A program made the translations under genes and the position numbers. DNA of 64,000 bases from Urechis unicinctus (taxonomy: Eukaryota; Annelida; Polychaeta; Xenopneusta; Urechidae), in the NCBI GenBank assembly GCA_034190875.2, contig CM067344.1, forward strand, positions 73,093,309 to 73,157,308, read 5' to 3'. Positions 28,401-40,480 of this stretch are shown here, piece by piece. Under the pieces are notes generated by a model. The model was not told where the DNA came from. It was given only the letters and a program-made list of their open reading frames with translations, and searched no databases. Within the stretch, counting starts at the first letter, position 1; each line of letters opens with the position of its first letter.

Positions 28401-30780
28401 TAAATAATCGTCCATCTAAATGCATTACAGGTTAGTGGATGATTCGAATATAGCGAAAAATGTAAGATGGGGTGGTTATCATAAAGAACTGGCTTTCAAA
28501 TGATGCTTGATATAAGTAGTCGCTGGACGTCGCTATTTGAAACTGTGAATCATCCCAACGTTTGAGATCTTGTGGGATCTTTGCTGACAAAATGAAAGCC
28601 ATCGTGACGAATCTTCAACTTTGATGTGATAATGACATTCATTTCTCAACACTTATGTAACTATAAGAAACTTTTTCATATTTCGATATTTGCGAGAGGA
28701 TATAAGGGATAGCTACCGGGCTCTCTGTTAAGAAGACCCTCAGTAAGCTGTGTAGCTCATCTAGTAGTCTACTGTGGAATGTTTTCGTTTTTGTAGTATT
28801 TATCTGGGACTGCAATGACATACAGATAGCATCACGACATCATTCCCTTTTCTATTGTATAAACAAATGCACGAAGACCTGGCTCCTTTTTCCTCTAATA
28901 CAACTGTAACTATTCGCGGATATGTATCGGGCAAAGCTGGCATATTGCTTCCATATAATTTGATGCAATGCTAGTTTGAGGTATCTGCTACCAATTAGCA
29001 AGCATATATTTCCTTTTTTATAATGCCTATCATATCCGTTTACAACAAGATATAGCTTTGAAAAGAATGTTTGGTGATGTTGATTGCATCACCTGGAGAC
29101 TAACAGATACAGCAATATTTCGAAGCCCACAATAAGCAATCGGCGAACCATCGTATAGGTTAATTAAGCTACAATACCTTTTAGGCTAGAAGTGTCCGTG
29201 CATTGTTACTGTGGCGGCATAATCATCCAGCACAATAAATCATATTCGATTCCCAAGTTGATTTCATGTACTCATGAACAGAAAGTCATTAAAATATCAC
29301 ACGTGCACTTCATTTTATTGTAACACGCAAACAGAACTAATAACGCATAGAGTCGGTACAATGTGGCCATGGTCTTAACAAATTTATTAGTCATACAATA
29401 TACTCTCTCATATGCACGAGAGCAGGAAGGGCAGCGCTGTCAAAAAAAGTCAGCTTGTTTCATTACAAATCCCAATGGACCAGGAAACATTACTGTGCAT
29501 GCTTCAACGCATTCCCTGACTAAATGGCTGAGACAAGATCCGGCCTGACATTTGCAGGGTACTGGCGAAGACACGATCCGCAATATGAACTGATTGTGAA
29601 GAGCAGATTCCGTGCACGATGGATTCACTAAACCGGCCACTTACTCTTATCGATCACCACTAGGTAACCACTGCACTGTGTTTTAGTGGGTCAGCTTAAT
29701 CAATATAGTGTGTGCATGTGCATGTGTGTATTGGGTTAATGTTTGCTTCATGCTCGACGTAATTGCGGCATTAGCCATTATTAAGCTCTTATTTGTTCGG
29801 CTAACCAAGATATGACAACGTGCCATAATATAAGGACTCGACAAATTGTGCATGGCTATTGCACATTTGCACAGGTATATCTCGAGCCCCATCTCAACAT
29901 AGCTTTTCTCTATGCATGATATAGCGTAAAATAGTAATGACAAGCAAGCACAATCTGCTTAAACTCTGAACATTTATAAACGTATGGATGTAATTTAAGC
30001 AAAGGCAATTAGAATACGTCTTTTTGGAATATTTCACCAATGAGAATGCTTCCCGGGGAAAATGTCTGCATGTCTGCGGTTCTCAGTGCTCGTTGCTATT
30101 ATTTGTTGTATTCCAAGTTTCCACTATAGTCATTATAAATGTCAATAACGCCTGATGCATTCCGTTGCAGAGGTCATCTGTACTGACCAGTCAAAGGCAT
30201 AAGATATATCACTATACCTGCCGTGTTCATTCTGATAGACTCTGAATAACTAAATATCTGCTCGTGAAACACCATACTGGGATTTTGTATGAGTTTGTCT
30301 GAATGGATAAAACGCTTCATTTGTAAATCCTGTGGTGTATAATCGGTTGATGCAATCTAATGTATTGATGCTTTGCCTATTTAATAACGACCCGAATATA
30401 TAATTAGGCAGCTGCGACAACGTATGGTGGGCTCACTTATTAATCTTTGGCTGGCTGGTGGGTTTCTTTTCACCAGGTCAACCCAGAAGTTAAAATGTGT
30501 AGGTTCAAAAATACACGCGCCTCAGCAGAACCTATGTGCTTATTGAAAACGAAGTCAAGGGGGATAAATTTATATGCGGTCTATATATCTATTCATTGGT
30601 GTCCGTGAACAACTACTGATTTTGAGGCAGTTAGTGTTTTACCTGTCTATATAATAAGCGAAGGGCCAGTGACGTAACGGTGTGGAAATTAATTCTGCAT
30701 GTGAGAAAATGGATGCGGGCGCGTCGTAGCAAGTAAAGGTGTATCAACACGTATACCCTTTCCAATAAATGATAAGAACA
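25481..30780 (+). repeat. Diverged long direct repeat, copy 3
   Basis: No gene is supported. Landmarks shared with other copies are GAACGCCACCGGGATGCATA near 25509 (compare 903 and 60985) and GGAATAAGTCATCATTCAAC near 27730 (compare 1487). ATGGTGATGAAGCTGCTC near 27870 matches 1622 and 42177. ATAGGCGGATGATAAACATG near 27972 matches 42663, and GTGTAGCTCATCTAG near 28750 matches 2570 and 43558. Order and orientation are preserved. A fragment of an AAC-tailed LINE interrupts it at 25847. Confidence 0.65.
25847..25916 (-). mobile_element. LINE 3'-end fragment with AAC-type tail
   Basis: Reverse complement of the 3' end seen at 6434-6496: GCAGTACGTGGCC, then TTGCCGAACTG, then ACCTGGAAATAACAA and a tail of AAC units. 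Only about 55 bases plus the tail are present, so this is a severely 5'-truncated insertion in the opposite orientation. Here the tail is the boundary of homology, which fixes the 3' end of the family. Confidence 0.8.
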
Positions 30781-30793
30781 AAACGCTCGAGGG

Positions 30794-31165
30794 ATGCTAA
30801 AACTTCAAAGCATCAATGCGTGCAGTGTGATTGATGCATTAAATGCTACAGTGGATGTCATTGGTATTGTGGTTTTGATAGTTTTGCAGATATGTCAAGT
30901 TGATCATGGGGGGAGCAAGCAAAAGATCATAAACTCCTTGTCATTGAACACACACCGGGTTTTATTTAAAGGGTTCATTGAAACCCTTAAGCTGGAAACG
31001 TTACTTGGTGACAAAACTCGGTGGGAAGAGGCTAATTCTGTCCTAGCCCCAGGTTTTGCTGAGGTGATCTTTCTAGGAAGCGAAGCGGGGGCATCTGTTG
31101 CAATCGGTGAAAATCCTAATGAATACGATCAACTACCTGTAATGAGCTTTGCAGCTCGCGCTTGA
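30794..31165 (+). CDS. Possible uncharacterised reading frame (123 aa)
   Basis: An ATG-to-TGA frame of 123 codons with a hydrophobic segment ([12 protein letters not shown]) near residues 22-33 and a more polar second half ([17 protein letters not shown], ending PVMSFAARA). It resembles nothing I know. It lies next to a TA array and stands alone. A frame of this length is expected a few times by chance in 64 kb of this composition, so this is a weak call. Confidence 0.22.
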   Translation: MLKLQSINACSVIDALNATVDVIGIVVLIVLQICQVDHGGSKQKIINSLSLNTHRVLFKGFIETLKLETLLGDKTRWEEANSVLAPGFAEVIFLGSEAGASVAIGENPNEYDQLPVMSFAARA

Positions 31166-31183
31166 AACCTTTCTTAAATATGG

Positions 31184-31400
<217 letters not shown>

Positions 31401-33960
31401 ATATTTATTTTTGATTGAGGGGAGACACTGTTTTATGGCTACGCTGCTGATAAGGGCTGCAAGAGTGCCTTAGTTGACCGCAGTGCGTACAATATTGGGT
31501 CATTTGTTTCATGTCATTGACCTATATATTATCTACCGACACGATGACGATAGTCGTAGCTTCAGTACGTCCGGCAAATAAGGTAAGGCTCTGAGGGTTT
31601 AATTGCGTAATATAAATGTAAATGCCTTGAAACGAGTCAATGGGATAATGTAATCTTCAACTGCTATTAATGAACAAATTAACCCAAATTATAAGCCGTA
31701 CTTTCAGCGCCAGATATTCCGGCTGTGCCAGTCACACATGAACTGCATAACTTATGAGGATTACTCAATCATCATTACTCAATCATCCTGTTAGAGCCAG
31801 GGGATGTGACACATAGCAGGATGATGAAGTATGGACAATTGGTTAGGCCCATTTAGTTTCTGTTCCTTACTTTCACAAAGACTTCATGTCGGCGACATAG
31901 TGTTTTCATAAGGAATCATTGGTTGGTAGCATGCAGGGTTGATAGGTGTTCTACAGTGCCACAGTGCAAAATAAACTTAGCCTGCAGAATGTTGCTCATC
32001 TATCTAAAAATTAGCAGAACGTTGCATAGCTACATAGCACAAAAAGCCGTAGGGATAATATTAGAATTTAAGTGCACGCGATAGTGCTTTGGTAGTTATA
32101 AATCCCTCTGGTGTAATGTTCATTTGATGCGTCCTGGAACTCTCTGCTTGGTTGATATCGGATTTGTTGATTAGTATTGGCCCTATTTGTCATTCTTTGT
32201 CTTAAATATCAACACTCACTAGTGCTTGCAAACTATGATAAGTATTGTGTTGAACGCACAATGTCGCTTTCTGCCTAGAGATACAATAGCAAAAGATATT
32301 ACATTTTACCTTATTAGATTTATATTTAATCAATTGCATTTACATCAATATCAATAATTCTTGCGACTTTTATCTTGTGAAGAACACATTTGTGACATTA
32401 TGATTGAAATCAAAAATCGTACATTAGACTTACCTGCATGTCATATTATTTTTAACGTCTAGCTTTGAAGCCACGAACGTGAAAGTAATTCAATCAAATA
32501 GAAGACATTGTTTTTCGAGGCATATTGTGGTTCAAGTTGCAGGGTTATTGCTTAATTCCAAAGTGCTTGTTCAACAGGTACTGAGCCAAATATATGCACA
32601 GTACGTGTAAATTAATTCATTAGTGCGCAATTAAGAAATGATGTGCGTCATGCAAGCAAAAAGACATGCTAAACCATTATGAAATATCGAACGGTTTCAG
32701 ATTATAATTGCCGACCACATAATCCTGTAAAATGTGCAACATGCTCAGACGTGACATTTTAGAAGAACGGACAGTCCCGGAAAAAAGAGAAATAATTGAT
32801 CTAATTTCAATTACTAGCCACAACCTATAAAAAATGAGCGATATCAACATTTGTAGAGGAGAGTGCTTCTGTCATGCGATTATCATCGTCGTCAAACGTC
32901 AGCGACGAGCTACAATAAATATAAACCTAATAAAACAGTGAGAAAAAATATTGCATTCCGTTTAGCATCATACAGCGGTATGCTTCTCCATGATATTACG
33001 GTGCTAATACAATACCAGCCTTGTTCTCAGATGATAAAGCTGATTTGAACCGTTTGCAGTTTTGGTTGATGTGAAAACGATTATATGAAATATTTGAAGC
33101 GTTAAGTCTATTATAAAACAATTCCCATTTTCCCCATTTGTACAGCTACCGTGATACAATGTGTTTTTGGTATCTAGATAACTATTACGTACCGTCCAAA
33201 GCTGGCCTATTCGTCCAAGTAAGTATGACCTATCACCTCCGTCCACTTTTCCCGAGTGCTTCAGCTGTCAATGCTTGCTGTGTAATAAATTTCCATAACT
33301 CTGTCAGGTGTTGTGTCCAGCGCTCTAACACAAATTGGAAACCCGTGGTAGTTTGAGTTTTGCAGACGTGAATGTCCTTTTTGCTCAATCTTTAATTATT
33401 TTGTATGCAATATAACGAGCAAACACGTATCATTAACACACGACTATACAATGTTATATAAATAGTCGAAGCTATCGATATTGATGACAACTGGTCAAAA
33501 ATGCCCTGCTTTGGAAGTCTGGGGGGCCGGAATAATCACTTGTGGTTCCATGGATTTAGCGGAGTAATTTTTAGGTCTTGTTGCACAATATGCATATACC
33601 AATGGCAATATGTCATGCGATGAACGCTAATTGCCCTTATACTGTTTTAGGAAATTGTCTAAGACGTTGAGGATATATACACGTGTCCTGTCCACCAATC
33701 TTATTACCATCGTATTCTTTGCCATGCTCCTCATAAGGTACAATATCATTATCACTTCGAGGTATAAATAATTACGGACTGCCGGGCAGTGACGGGTTAC
33801 GATCTGGGGTGCTCAGCTTTATCTCCACATTACAGTGTATGTGACAAAGTTGGGCTGGCTAATGAATACCTCAGAAATCCTATCTCCTTATTTTCTTGGC
33901 CCTTTTGTCATGGTCCAATTTTGTCTTCGGACCGCTTTGCCGAGATGGGCACTGGATGTC
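31401..33960. other. No gene seen; parts match 40.5-41.8 kb
   Basis: Non-coding AT-rich DNA. Weak direct matches to 40510-41810: the segment after the TA array, TTCCCATTTTCCCCATTTG near 33121 against CTCCCATTTGTCTCCGTTTG near 41529, and AATGCCCTGCTTTG near 33500 against AATGCCCTGTTTTG near 41799. This looks like another partial copy of the background repeat. Confidence 0.45.
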
Positions 33961-35300
33961 AATAGGCATGGATACTTCCCTTCAAAACATTAACAAATTG
34001 GGGCTGTTGTTTTTGCTTTCATGTACAATAGCCCTGTAAGCGCTGAGGACATATTGCAATATCATCATTTAAGGATTTACTGTTCTCTTCACGCAATTTG
34101 GCCAGCATAGCAAAATTAAAACGTTCCAAGTGGTCGTACGTTGGATTTCCTTTTCTGCCTAACACCTCTAAGCAAAAATAAAAGTGCAGTTTCACATGTG
34201 CCGTGTTTTTGGGATCGATTGTACGTTTGACAGTATGGTACAACGAAGATCACATTTGGACTTGGCGGTTACATTTTGAAATTTACAGAAATGCTTTCTT
34301 AACACGGCATGGTGTTCGGTAGAAAACAGGGACCTACTGTTCTTCCACACATCCTTCAAAAGCTCCGGAATGGTATTTCCATATGAAGAGGTGTTTACCT
34401 CAGAGTCATTGAACCCAGTATCACCATGGGAATCACCCTCTTCGGCAAATTCCCACACTGCTTGCAGTGGTTTGCACGCCCCTATCAAAGTCTCGTCATA
34501 GACTATTTTGGGTTCTTCATTAGGATCAAGAATTCTAATAGGAACTTTAGACCCACCGGGCTCGACCACTACGCGCGCCTCCAACAGATTCTTCTGTGCA
34601 AACCGTTCTGGGGACTCTCAAAGAGCATAAGAGAAACTTTGGTTCTCATCTAGCCCTGAGCCTATCATCGCGAAACCACAACCGTGTCTTTCATAACAAC
34701 GCGAGATATTCCTGGCTCCCCAACTACTGAAACACCCGAGAGCCAATATGCCCTGTTAAGAATAAAAAATATCACGTATATTACAAGATATTCTCTATTA
34801 GCCAACATAATATTACCTTGCCTTTTTAACAACGAAGGTCGATTCTCGGATGGTATTTCCCAATATATCGAAGCCATTCATTGTGCTTCCCATTTGGGTA
34901 GCTCAGAAAATGTCTCAGAACAAGGTGTGTATTTCAGTTGATTGATTATTCACACAACGGAACCTAAATATGTGGATAAATATGCGTTGTAAAGAGCAAA
35001 CATTCCAAGGGGACGTTTGAATCATACATCAATTGGCACTGGAATGAAGCTTACCTGATATCGATGACAACTGGTCAACATTTTCCCTTTTTAATGCTTG
35101 AGGTGGGATGGTATACAATTATCGTTGCAATATATAGTATGTCAATAATAATACGCCATGTGATCAATGCTTTATAGCCTTATGCTGCACATGGAGCTTG
35201 GGGTGGATATAAACACTCGTGTGTTGTAGCTACCTACGTTATCACCGTCGTCTTTATCTCCAAAGTGTGATGTCACACTGCTGATAACGTTCCGAACGGG
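33466..35300 (+). repeat. Diverged direct repeat pair flanking gypsy fragment
   Basis: Segments of about 250-400 bases at 33466-33870 and 35041-35300 share GATGACAACTGGTCAA, a GCAATAT...TATGTCAA-type stretch, CCTTATRCTG, GAGGATATA-like sequence with CACKCGTGT, and a CTTTATCTCCA end. Identity is roughly 60-65 percent by eye. The gypsy pol fragment lies between them. They lack obvious TG...CA ends, so calling them LTRs would be a guess; an older local duplication is equally possible. Confidence 0.5.
34019..34640 (-). pseudogene. Ty3/gypsy-like pol fragment (protease to RT boundary)
   Basis: On minus, EARVVVEPGGSKVPIRILDP followed by NEEPKIVYDETLIGACKPLQ matches the usual gypsy stretch after the protease (VPVRxxNPxxEPxxxYKGTxIG). 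It continues with a variable acidic linker, LLKDVWKNSRSLFSTEHHAV and LRKHFCKF. The next part, KCDLRCTI, is followed after a frameshift near 34215-34240 by YHTVKRTIDPKN, corresponding to the H-x-I-x-T region before the RT core. No RT, RNase H or integrase core follows, and no start or LTR is evident. It is a dead fragment of roughly 600 bases; an in-frame stop occurs upstream near 34610. Confidence 0.7.
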
Positions 35301-35912
35301 TTCTTTAACATTCTTGGATTCTAGTCATGTTTTGGAGGTGAAACAATAAAGTATTGATGATTCACCAGCTAGAAGGAATGTCTAAAACACAATCTAAGGC
35401 GTCGAAAGTCTATATTTTGTACAGCAATGCCATAGAAACCCCCTGTTATTTGAGTCGGTCTTGCTGTGTTATGCGGGCGCAACTTGAGGTAGGATAAGAT
35501 TATGACGACATCACTTTGTAGCCCTATAACAATAGTATAGTTTCTGTTGTCAATCGGTGATCAAGGATCAAGGCAACCATTCGTTTAAATAAATTGATAT
35601 TTAGCAAGTGGGTGGTGGTGTCTAGCATTGCGATTGAATATTTGAAACAGGTTGCAGACGATTCAGTGACTAGATATTTGTCGTACTCCAAACAAGCGGA
35701 GCCATATTGATAATTCACGGTAGGCTACAAGGCGCCTTGTCATTGCATGATGTGAACCACAATTGCGAGGCAATCTTCCACCTGGATTTCCAATGCACGT
35801 GGAGGCAGATTGCTGTGCCTTATGTGCACATGCAGATGGCAGCAATTATTGTAACCGTCGCTTCAACGCCAATTCTTGACACTGTATTGTTGCTGTATGA
35901 TATTTTAAACTT
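34700..35912. other. No gene seen
   Basis: AT-rich DNA containing the right member of the diverged repeat pair (35041-35300). Several frames of 60-90 codons exist on both strands, but none has a recognisable motif. Confidence 0.45.
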
Positions 35913-36116
35913 CCACCGACTGCTTAGCAGACAACACCTGAAACATCCACCGACTGCTTAGCAGACAACACCTGAAACATCCACCGACTGCTTAGCAGAC
36001 AACACCTGAAACATCCACCGACTGCTTAGCAGACAACACCTGAAACATCCACCGACTGCTTAGCAGACAACACCTGAAACATCCACCGACTGCTTAGCAG
36101 ACAACACCTGAAACCC
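35913..36116 (+). repeat. 34-bp minisatellite, 6 perfect copies
   Basis: Unit CCACCGACTGCTTAGCAGAC plus AACACCTGAAACAT, starting at 35913, 35947, 35981, 36015, 36049 and 36083. The copies appear identical; only the last differs, at its final bases. Each unit contains the small inverted repeat CTGCTTAGCAG, an 11-base palindrome around a central T. Identity this high implies a recent or homogenised expansion. Confidence 0.97.
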
Positions 36117-39100
36117 CGGCAGCATAAGAAACGCGAGACGACTTTCTTTTTTAGGTCGTGTTTCCACCGACTTACGAAACTGTTTATCTCATTAAAGACC
36201 AATTAGAACGCTCATTACTACGGGTCAAAATATTAGGGATCGTTTTACAGTTCAGATTGTCTCGTCACCGGTAGATTGCTTTTACTTAACGTTTCCGAAA
36301 TACTTTTGATATTACACTTTACATCCAATACCCAAAAATGTATCAGCAAACTGGGACCTGGCTATTGGCTATAATGCCTGCCTAAAGTGAATGACGACAC
36401 CACATTTAAGCAATTAAGAGTGCATTTGGGGAGTTGTAGGTAACGTGAAAAGCACTTAATAATGTCCATTTGGCTAAATAAGCTTACTTTCCTGCTATTC
36501 ACTTGCTGTATATATATATATATATATGTACATATACATTAAGATATGCATATATATGAACATAAATTTGTTTACCTTATTTTTGATGTTCCTAGAGCCT
36601 TTCTGACACTCGGAAGCCGTATTCTAAATAGGGCATAGTAGGTCGTTATAGTAATCGACTAAAAATGATCATGTATCCGCATGCCTTAGGAGGAAGATAC
36701 TGGGTGGACGAGTGAGGCGAGTCTTGTGATGTTGAATTATGTTCAACTATATATATTGGCATACTGTAACAGAATGCTAAGGAGAGTATTACTAATTGAT
36801 CGAACGGTGTGACTTCCAAAAGAGAAAGTCTATCCAATACCATGCTCATTCTAAACCCAATTATCCATGTAAGAGCAAAATAATGTTGTCTTTGCATTTT
36901 CCTTGATAGTTCGGCTCTGAACAATTTGATTCAGTTAATAAGTAAATATACGCGAATTTTTTTATCGTTTAAGTGTTGCGGCAACATAACCAACTTTGAT
37001 ATGATAGCACGCCATTTATTTACACAAGACAACATAATTTAATCCGGTTTCATTCTTTTGCTCATTGGGAAAAAGAAAGCACTTATACCCAACTAGTCGT
37101 ATGCTATATGCGGACGTGAATGATGAGATAATGCAGCGTATGAACAACGAACAGAGAACATACCGCAATGTAGCAAAAGTTGTTAGCCAATACCTGACCT
37201 TAAAATACGTATTTGTCTATAATTGACATTGTTTTCCTGAAGCATGACTAACCTTATGCCAAGCGAATTTCAAGATCTCAGCGAGTAAATATTCCTGAAT
37301 CCAATGTCTTGCTAAGTAGCCATTTGGCGGCTATTGCAACTATTTCATAAAATTATGGGTACCCTTGTGTAATCATTTCTTTTTCGCAGTTTATTGGTCG
37401 TTTAACACCGTTATAATGTGTTTAGCTCATCCATGCAAAAATGCCTCTTTGGCCCAATAAGTCTTTCCATGTTTTGACATGGAAACTATCTATATTGCTA
37501 AATGTTTATTTTCTGAGCGTGGAAGATTTATCCTCTTCTTTGTCTGTCTACACTTTGAGCGATATTGTAGAGTGAATAGGTGGAAAGGATAGCAGCTATG
37601 CATCTACGTGTTGTACTTGACTAATTAGCCCCAGCTAACGACCGATCCATCACTGCAACCACCGTAGTGATATTCACTACAATTGCAGTGACTGTTGGCT
37701 CTTACAGTCGTATTAAGTGAAGAGGTCATAAACGTCGATCAGTTCCATTATACCCCATGGTCTAATATTGCTAAATTTGTTGGACAAAAGGATCGGTGAG
37801 CTCAACAACCAGAATTCTTGGCAACTGTAAATAGATCTTATCTTCGAAGAAAAAGATTTCATGTGCTTTTCTTTTATATTAAGATATTTGTTCTTAAATT
37901 GGGCGAATATGATGCAGTAAAGTTATTCAATTATACATTATGAAAAGCCGTTCTGTCTTTGAGGTCAGAGTCCAACAATAATCATCTCGATTGTTTCTGC
38001 ACAAACTTGATCCCTTTTGTCAGCCTACAAATTGACGGGATATTTTAAGCAGAATAACAAACTAGCTGTTATTAGGAACATCGTCGATGTTTTATAAAGC
38101 ATACGCACAATAGCTGAGCTATCATCAATACTATCATAGTCGTTAAACACGATTAATGAACTCATTTTAACCTTGTTTTAACAAGCATTGTTACGTATAC
38201 CAATGTTAGCCATTTAATGTTGTCTCTTTCATTTGCTGAATTACTCCTTTTTGGCCTCCTGTGCGGAGGTCAAAATCCCAAAAGCTAATCACATGTTGCA
38301 CGATAATGGCTCGCATTACAAAGATGATAATTTAGTATCACCGTAGCATAGATAATAAAACCCTTCTATCATGAAAATTCCCAAGGCCGATAATTATAGG
38401 GTTCAATATTTTGCTTCTATTATCCACTTTATTGCTACTCCAACGATAGCTTTTAAGCGATTTTAGCCCTCAGCCCTCAGTTTTTTGCGCAAAAGGAATC
38501 GCACAAAAAAATTGATTATGCTCACCAAGCTCTGCAAATTGACCGCACGAATGAGAGCATTGTCACGAAAATCTAGTATTCAAATTTAAGACTACGGTTT
38601 ATTTTGATCTAGTGTTGAATGTTCATGCTAATTGGAATCGTCTTTTGTCGATTTAGCGCGTTTCTTTAACGTATAATAGCTGTATGAAGCGGAAGTAGAA
38701 ATCATTGCGGTTATGTAAACTAGCTAGAGCCCTGGTTCTCAAGTTTCCAGAAATGCATTGCGTAGCTATTTTTAAATGGAATCCCCCCCTTTTTGCATGA
38801 TAAGACAATAACTTACTACATAAATTATTTCAGACGATTCGAGCGTTTGAAGAGATAATCTTCGACCCCGTGTCATATCGAGTTGGTGACCTTATCATTG
38901 TTCACTGAAATTTATTCATTAGCGCGTCGTTTGCCGCATCATGACACTCACTTGTTTTTGTTGCTGCGCTGACGGAACTCCTTCGCACCACAATGCTTAT
39001 TTGTTGTCAGCAATTAAGTTGATATTATCACACGGGTATGTGTGATGTGAACGATAGCGATATCTGTTCTTGAGCCGTGCCCAGATATTATACATTGTAT

Positions 39101-39140
39101 AGGTTATAAAAGGTAAATGGCGCATACAACAAAAAGACTT
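36117..39140. other. No gene seen
   Basis: About 3 kb of AT-rich DNA with one short TA stretch near 36508-36528. Frames of up to 92 codons on minus near 36646-36924 show no known motif. I see no RNA gene or repeat boundary. Confidence 0.5.
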
Positions 39141-39424
39141 CATTGACGTTATTTTCACGCGAGCCCCATCTGATGCACCCTGTTTTGGCGCATAATATAT
39201 CGATTCATTTGTGCGAAGGTCACTCTAAATTTCTACCAGCACGATTGTATACACCTTTACGCACACTGCAGTCCAATGAGCTCGCTCGTGGCTGCTGCTG
39301 ATTTGTTTCGCGCTATGATTGGAACGAGATCTGGCGCTAGATAAGTGCTAGATAAGTGCTATATGATTCATGTTCACGTTGCATTAAGCCATTTGCAATT
39401 CTGTATCTACCGACGCCTTGGGAA

Positions 39425-39799
39425 TTAGCGGTACATAAAAGCTTTAATGAAATCTATGGTGCATTTGTAATACGGCTTATCAGGTGCTTGCAATTCCTTG
39501 GTACTCACAGCAGATGATATGTGGCCGAATAGAGATTGATATATCGCATTTTGTGTTGATATATATTGAGATTCGTTCCCGGATGTGCAAAATGTGTTAT
39601 GATTAATTAATCCGAAAGCAAAGTTGTCCGGGCCTAAGTAAATTGCCGTTATCAGGTTCAGCTGTCGGCTTACACCGCGGGAGACAATGTCGCTTGTAAG
39701 TGAAGCATGATACTTTTTCTCCCTCTGTGTTAGATTTAACTGCAGGTACTTTCGATGTATATCCAGATTGTGGTGTTCTATATTAAATCCCAGCGACAT
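39425..39799 (-). CDS. Small uncharacterised reading frame (124 aa)
   Basis: Complete ATG-to-TAA frame of 124 codons with balanced third positions and a varied, protein-like composition (MSLGFNIEHHNLDIHRKYLQ at the start, LNLITAIYLGPDNFAFGLIN in the middle, CTIDFIKAFMYR at the end). No family recognised, and no signal peptide or transmembrane helix. It lies just left of the GA/TA microsatellite block. The first codon is followed directly by coding-like sequence, but I see no splice site or promoter. It is the most gene-like isolated frame in the window, yet chance cannot be excluded. Confidence 0.33.
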   Translation of the reverse strand: MSLGFNIEHHNLDIHRKYLQLNLTQREKKYHASLTSDIVSRGVSRQLNLITAIYLGPDNFAFGLINHNTFCTSGNESQYISTQNAIYQSLFGHISSAVSTKELQAPDKPYYKCTIDFIKAFMYR

Positions 39800-39931
39800 A
39801 TTAACTTAATGTGTATCTATTTGATTGGCGATTTGTATTAACAACAGTTGTGAATTGTCTGAAATTACTTAAAATACTGATATGAGTGTGTCTTAATGCT
39901 CCTGTGCGGTGCGAAACAAAATCCATATGGG

Positions 39932-40035
39932 ATATAGAGAGAGAGAGATATAGAGATACATACATATATAGAGATAGAGAGATAGGAGAGAGAGAGACGA
40001 GAGAGAGACAGAGAGAGAGAGAGATAGAGAGATAT

Positions 40036-40118
<83 letters not shown>

Positions 40119-40135
40119 GAGAGAGAAATATAGGG
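39932..40135 (+). repeat. GA-rich microsatellite
   Basis: Purine tract of GAGAGA with GATA and GACA interruptions; the reverse strand reads as Ser-Leu repeats and the forward as Arg-Glu repeats. It leads straight into a TA array. Confidence 0.95.
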
Positions 40136-40139
40136 AGAT

Positions 40140-40480
<341 letters not shown>

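Noticed and set aside
33466-35300. Calling the flanking repeat pair LTRs
   Set aside because: No TG...CA ends, primer-binding site or polypurine tract could be seen, and similarity is low; left as a diverged direct repeat.
35913-36116. CRISPR-like appearance of short regular repeats
   Set aside because: The 34-base units are contiguous with no spacers, and the genome is eukaryotic; this is a minisatellite.
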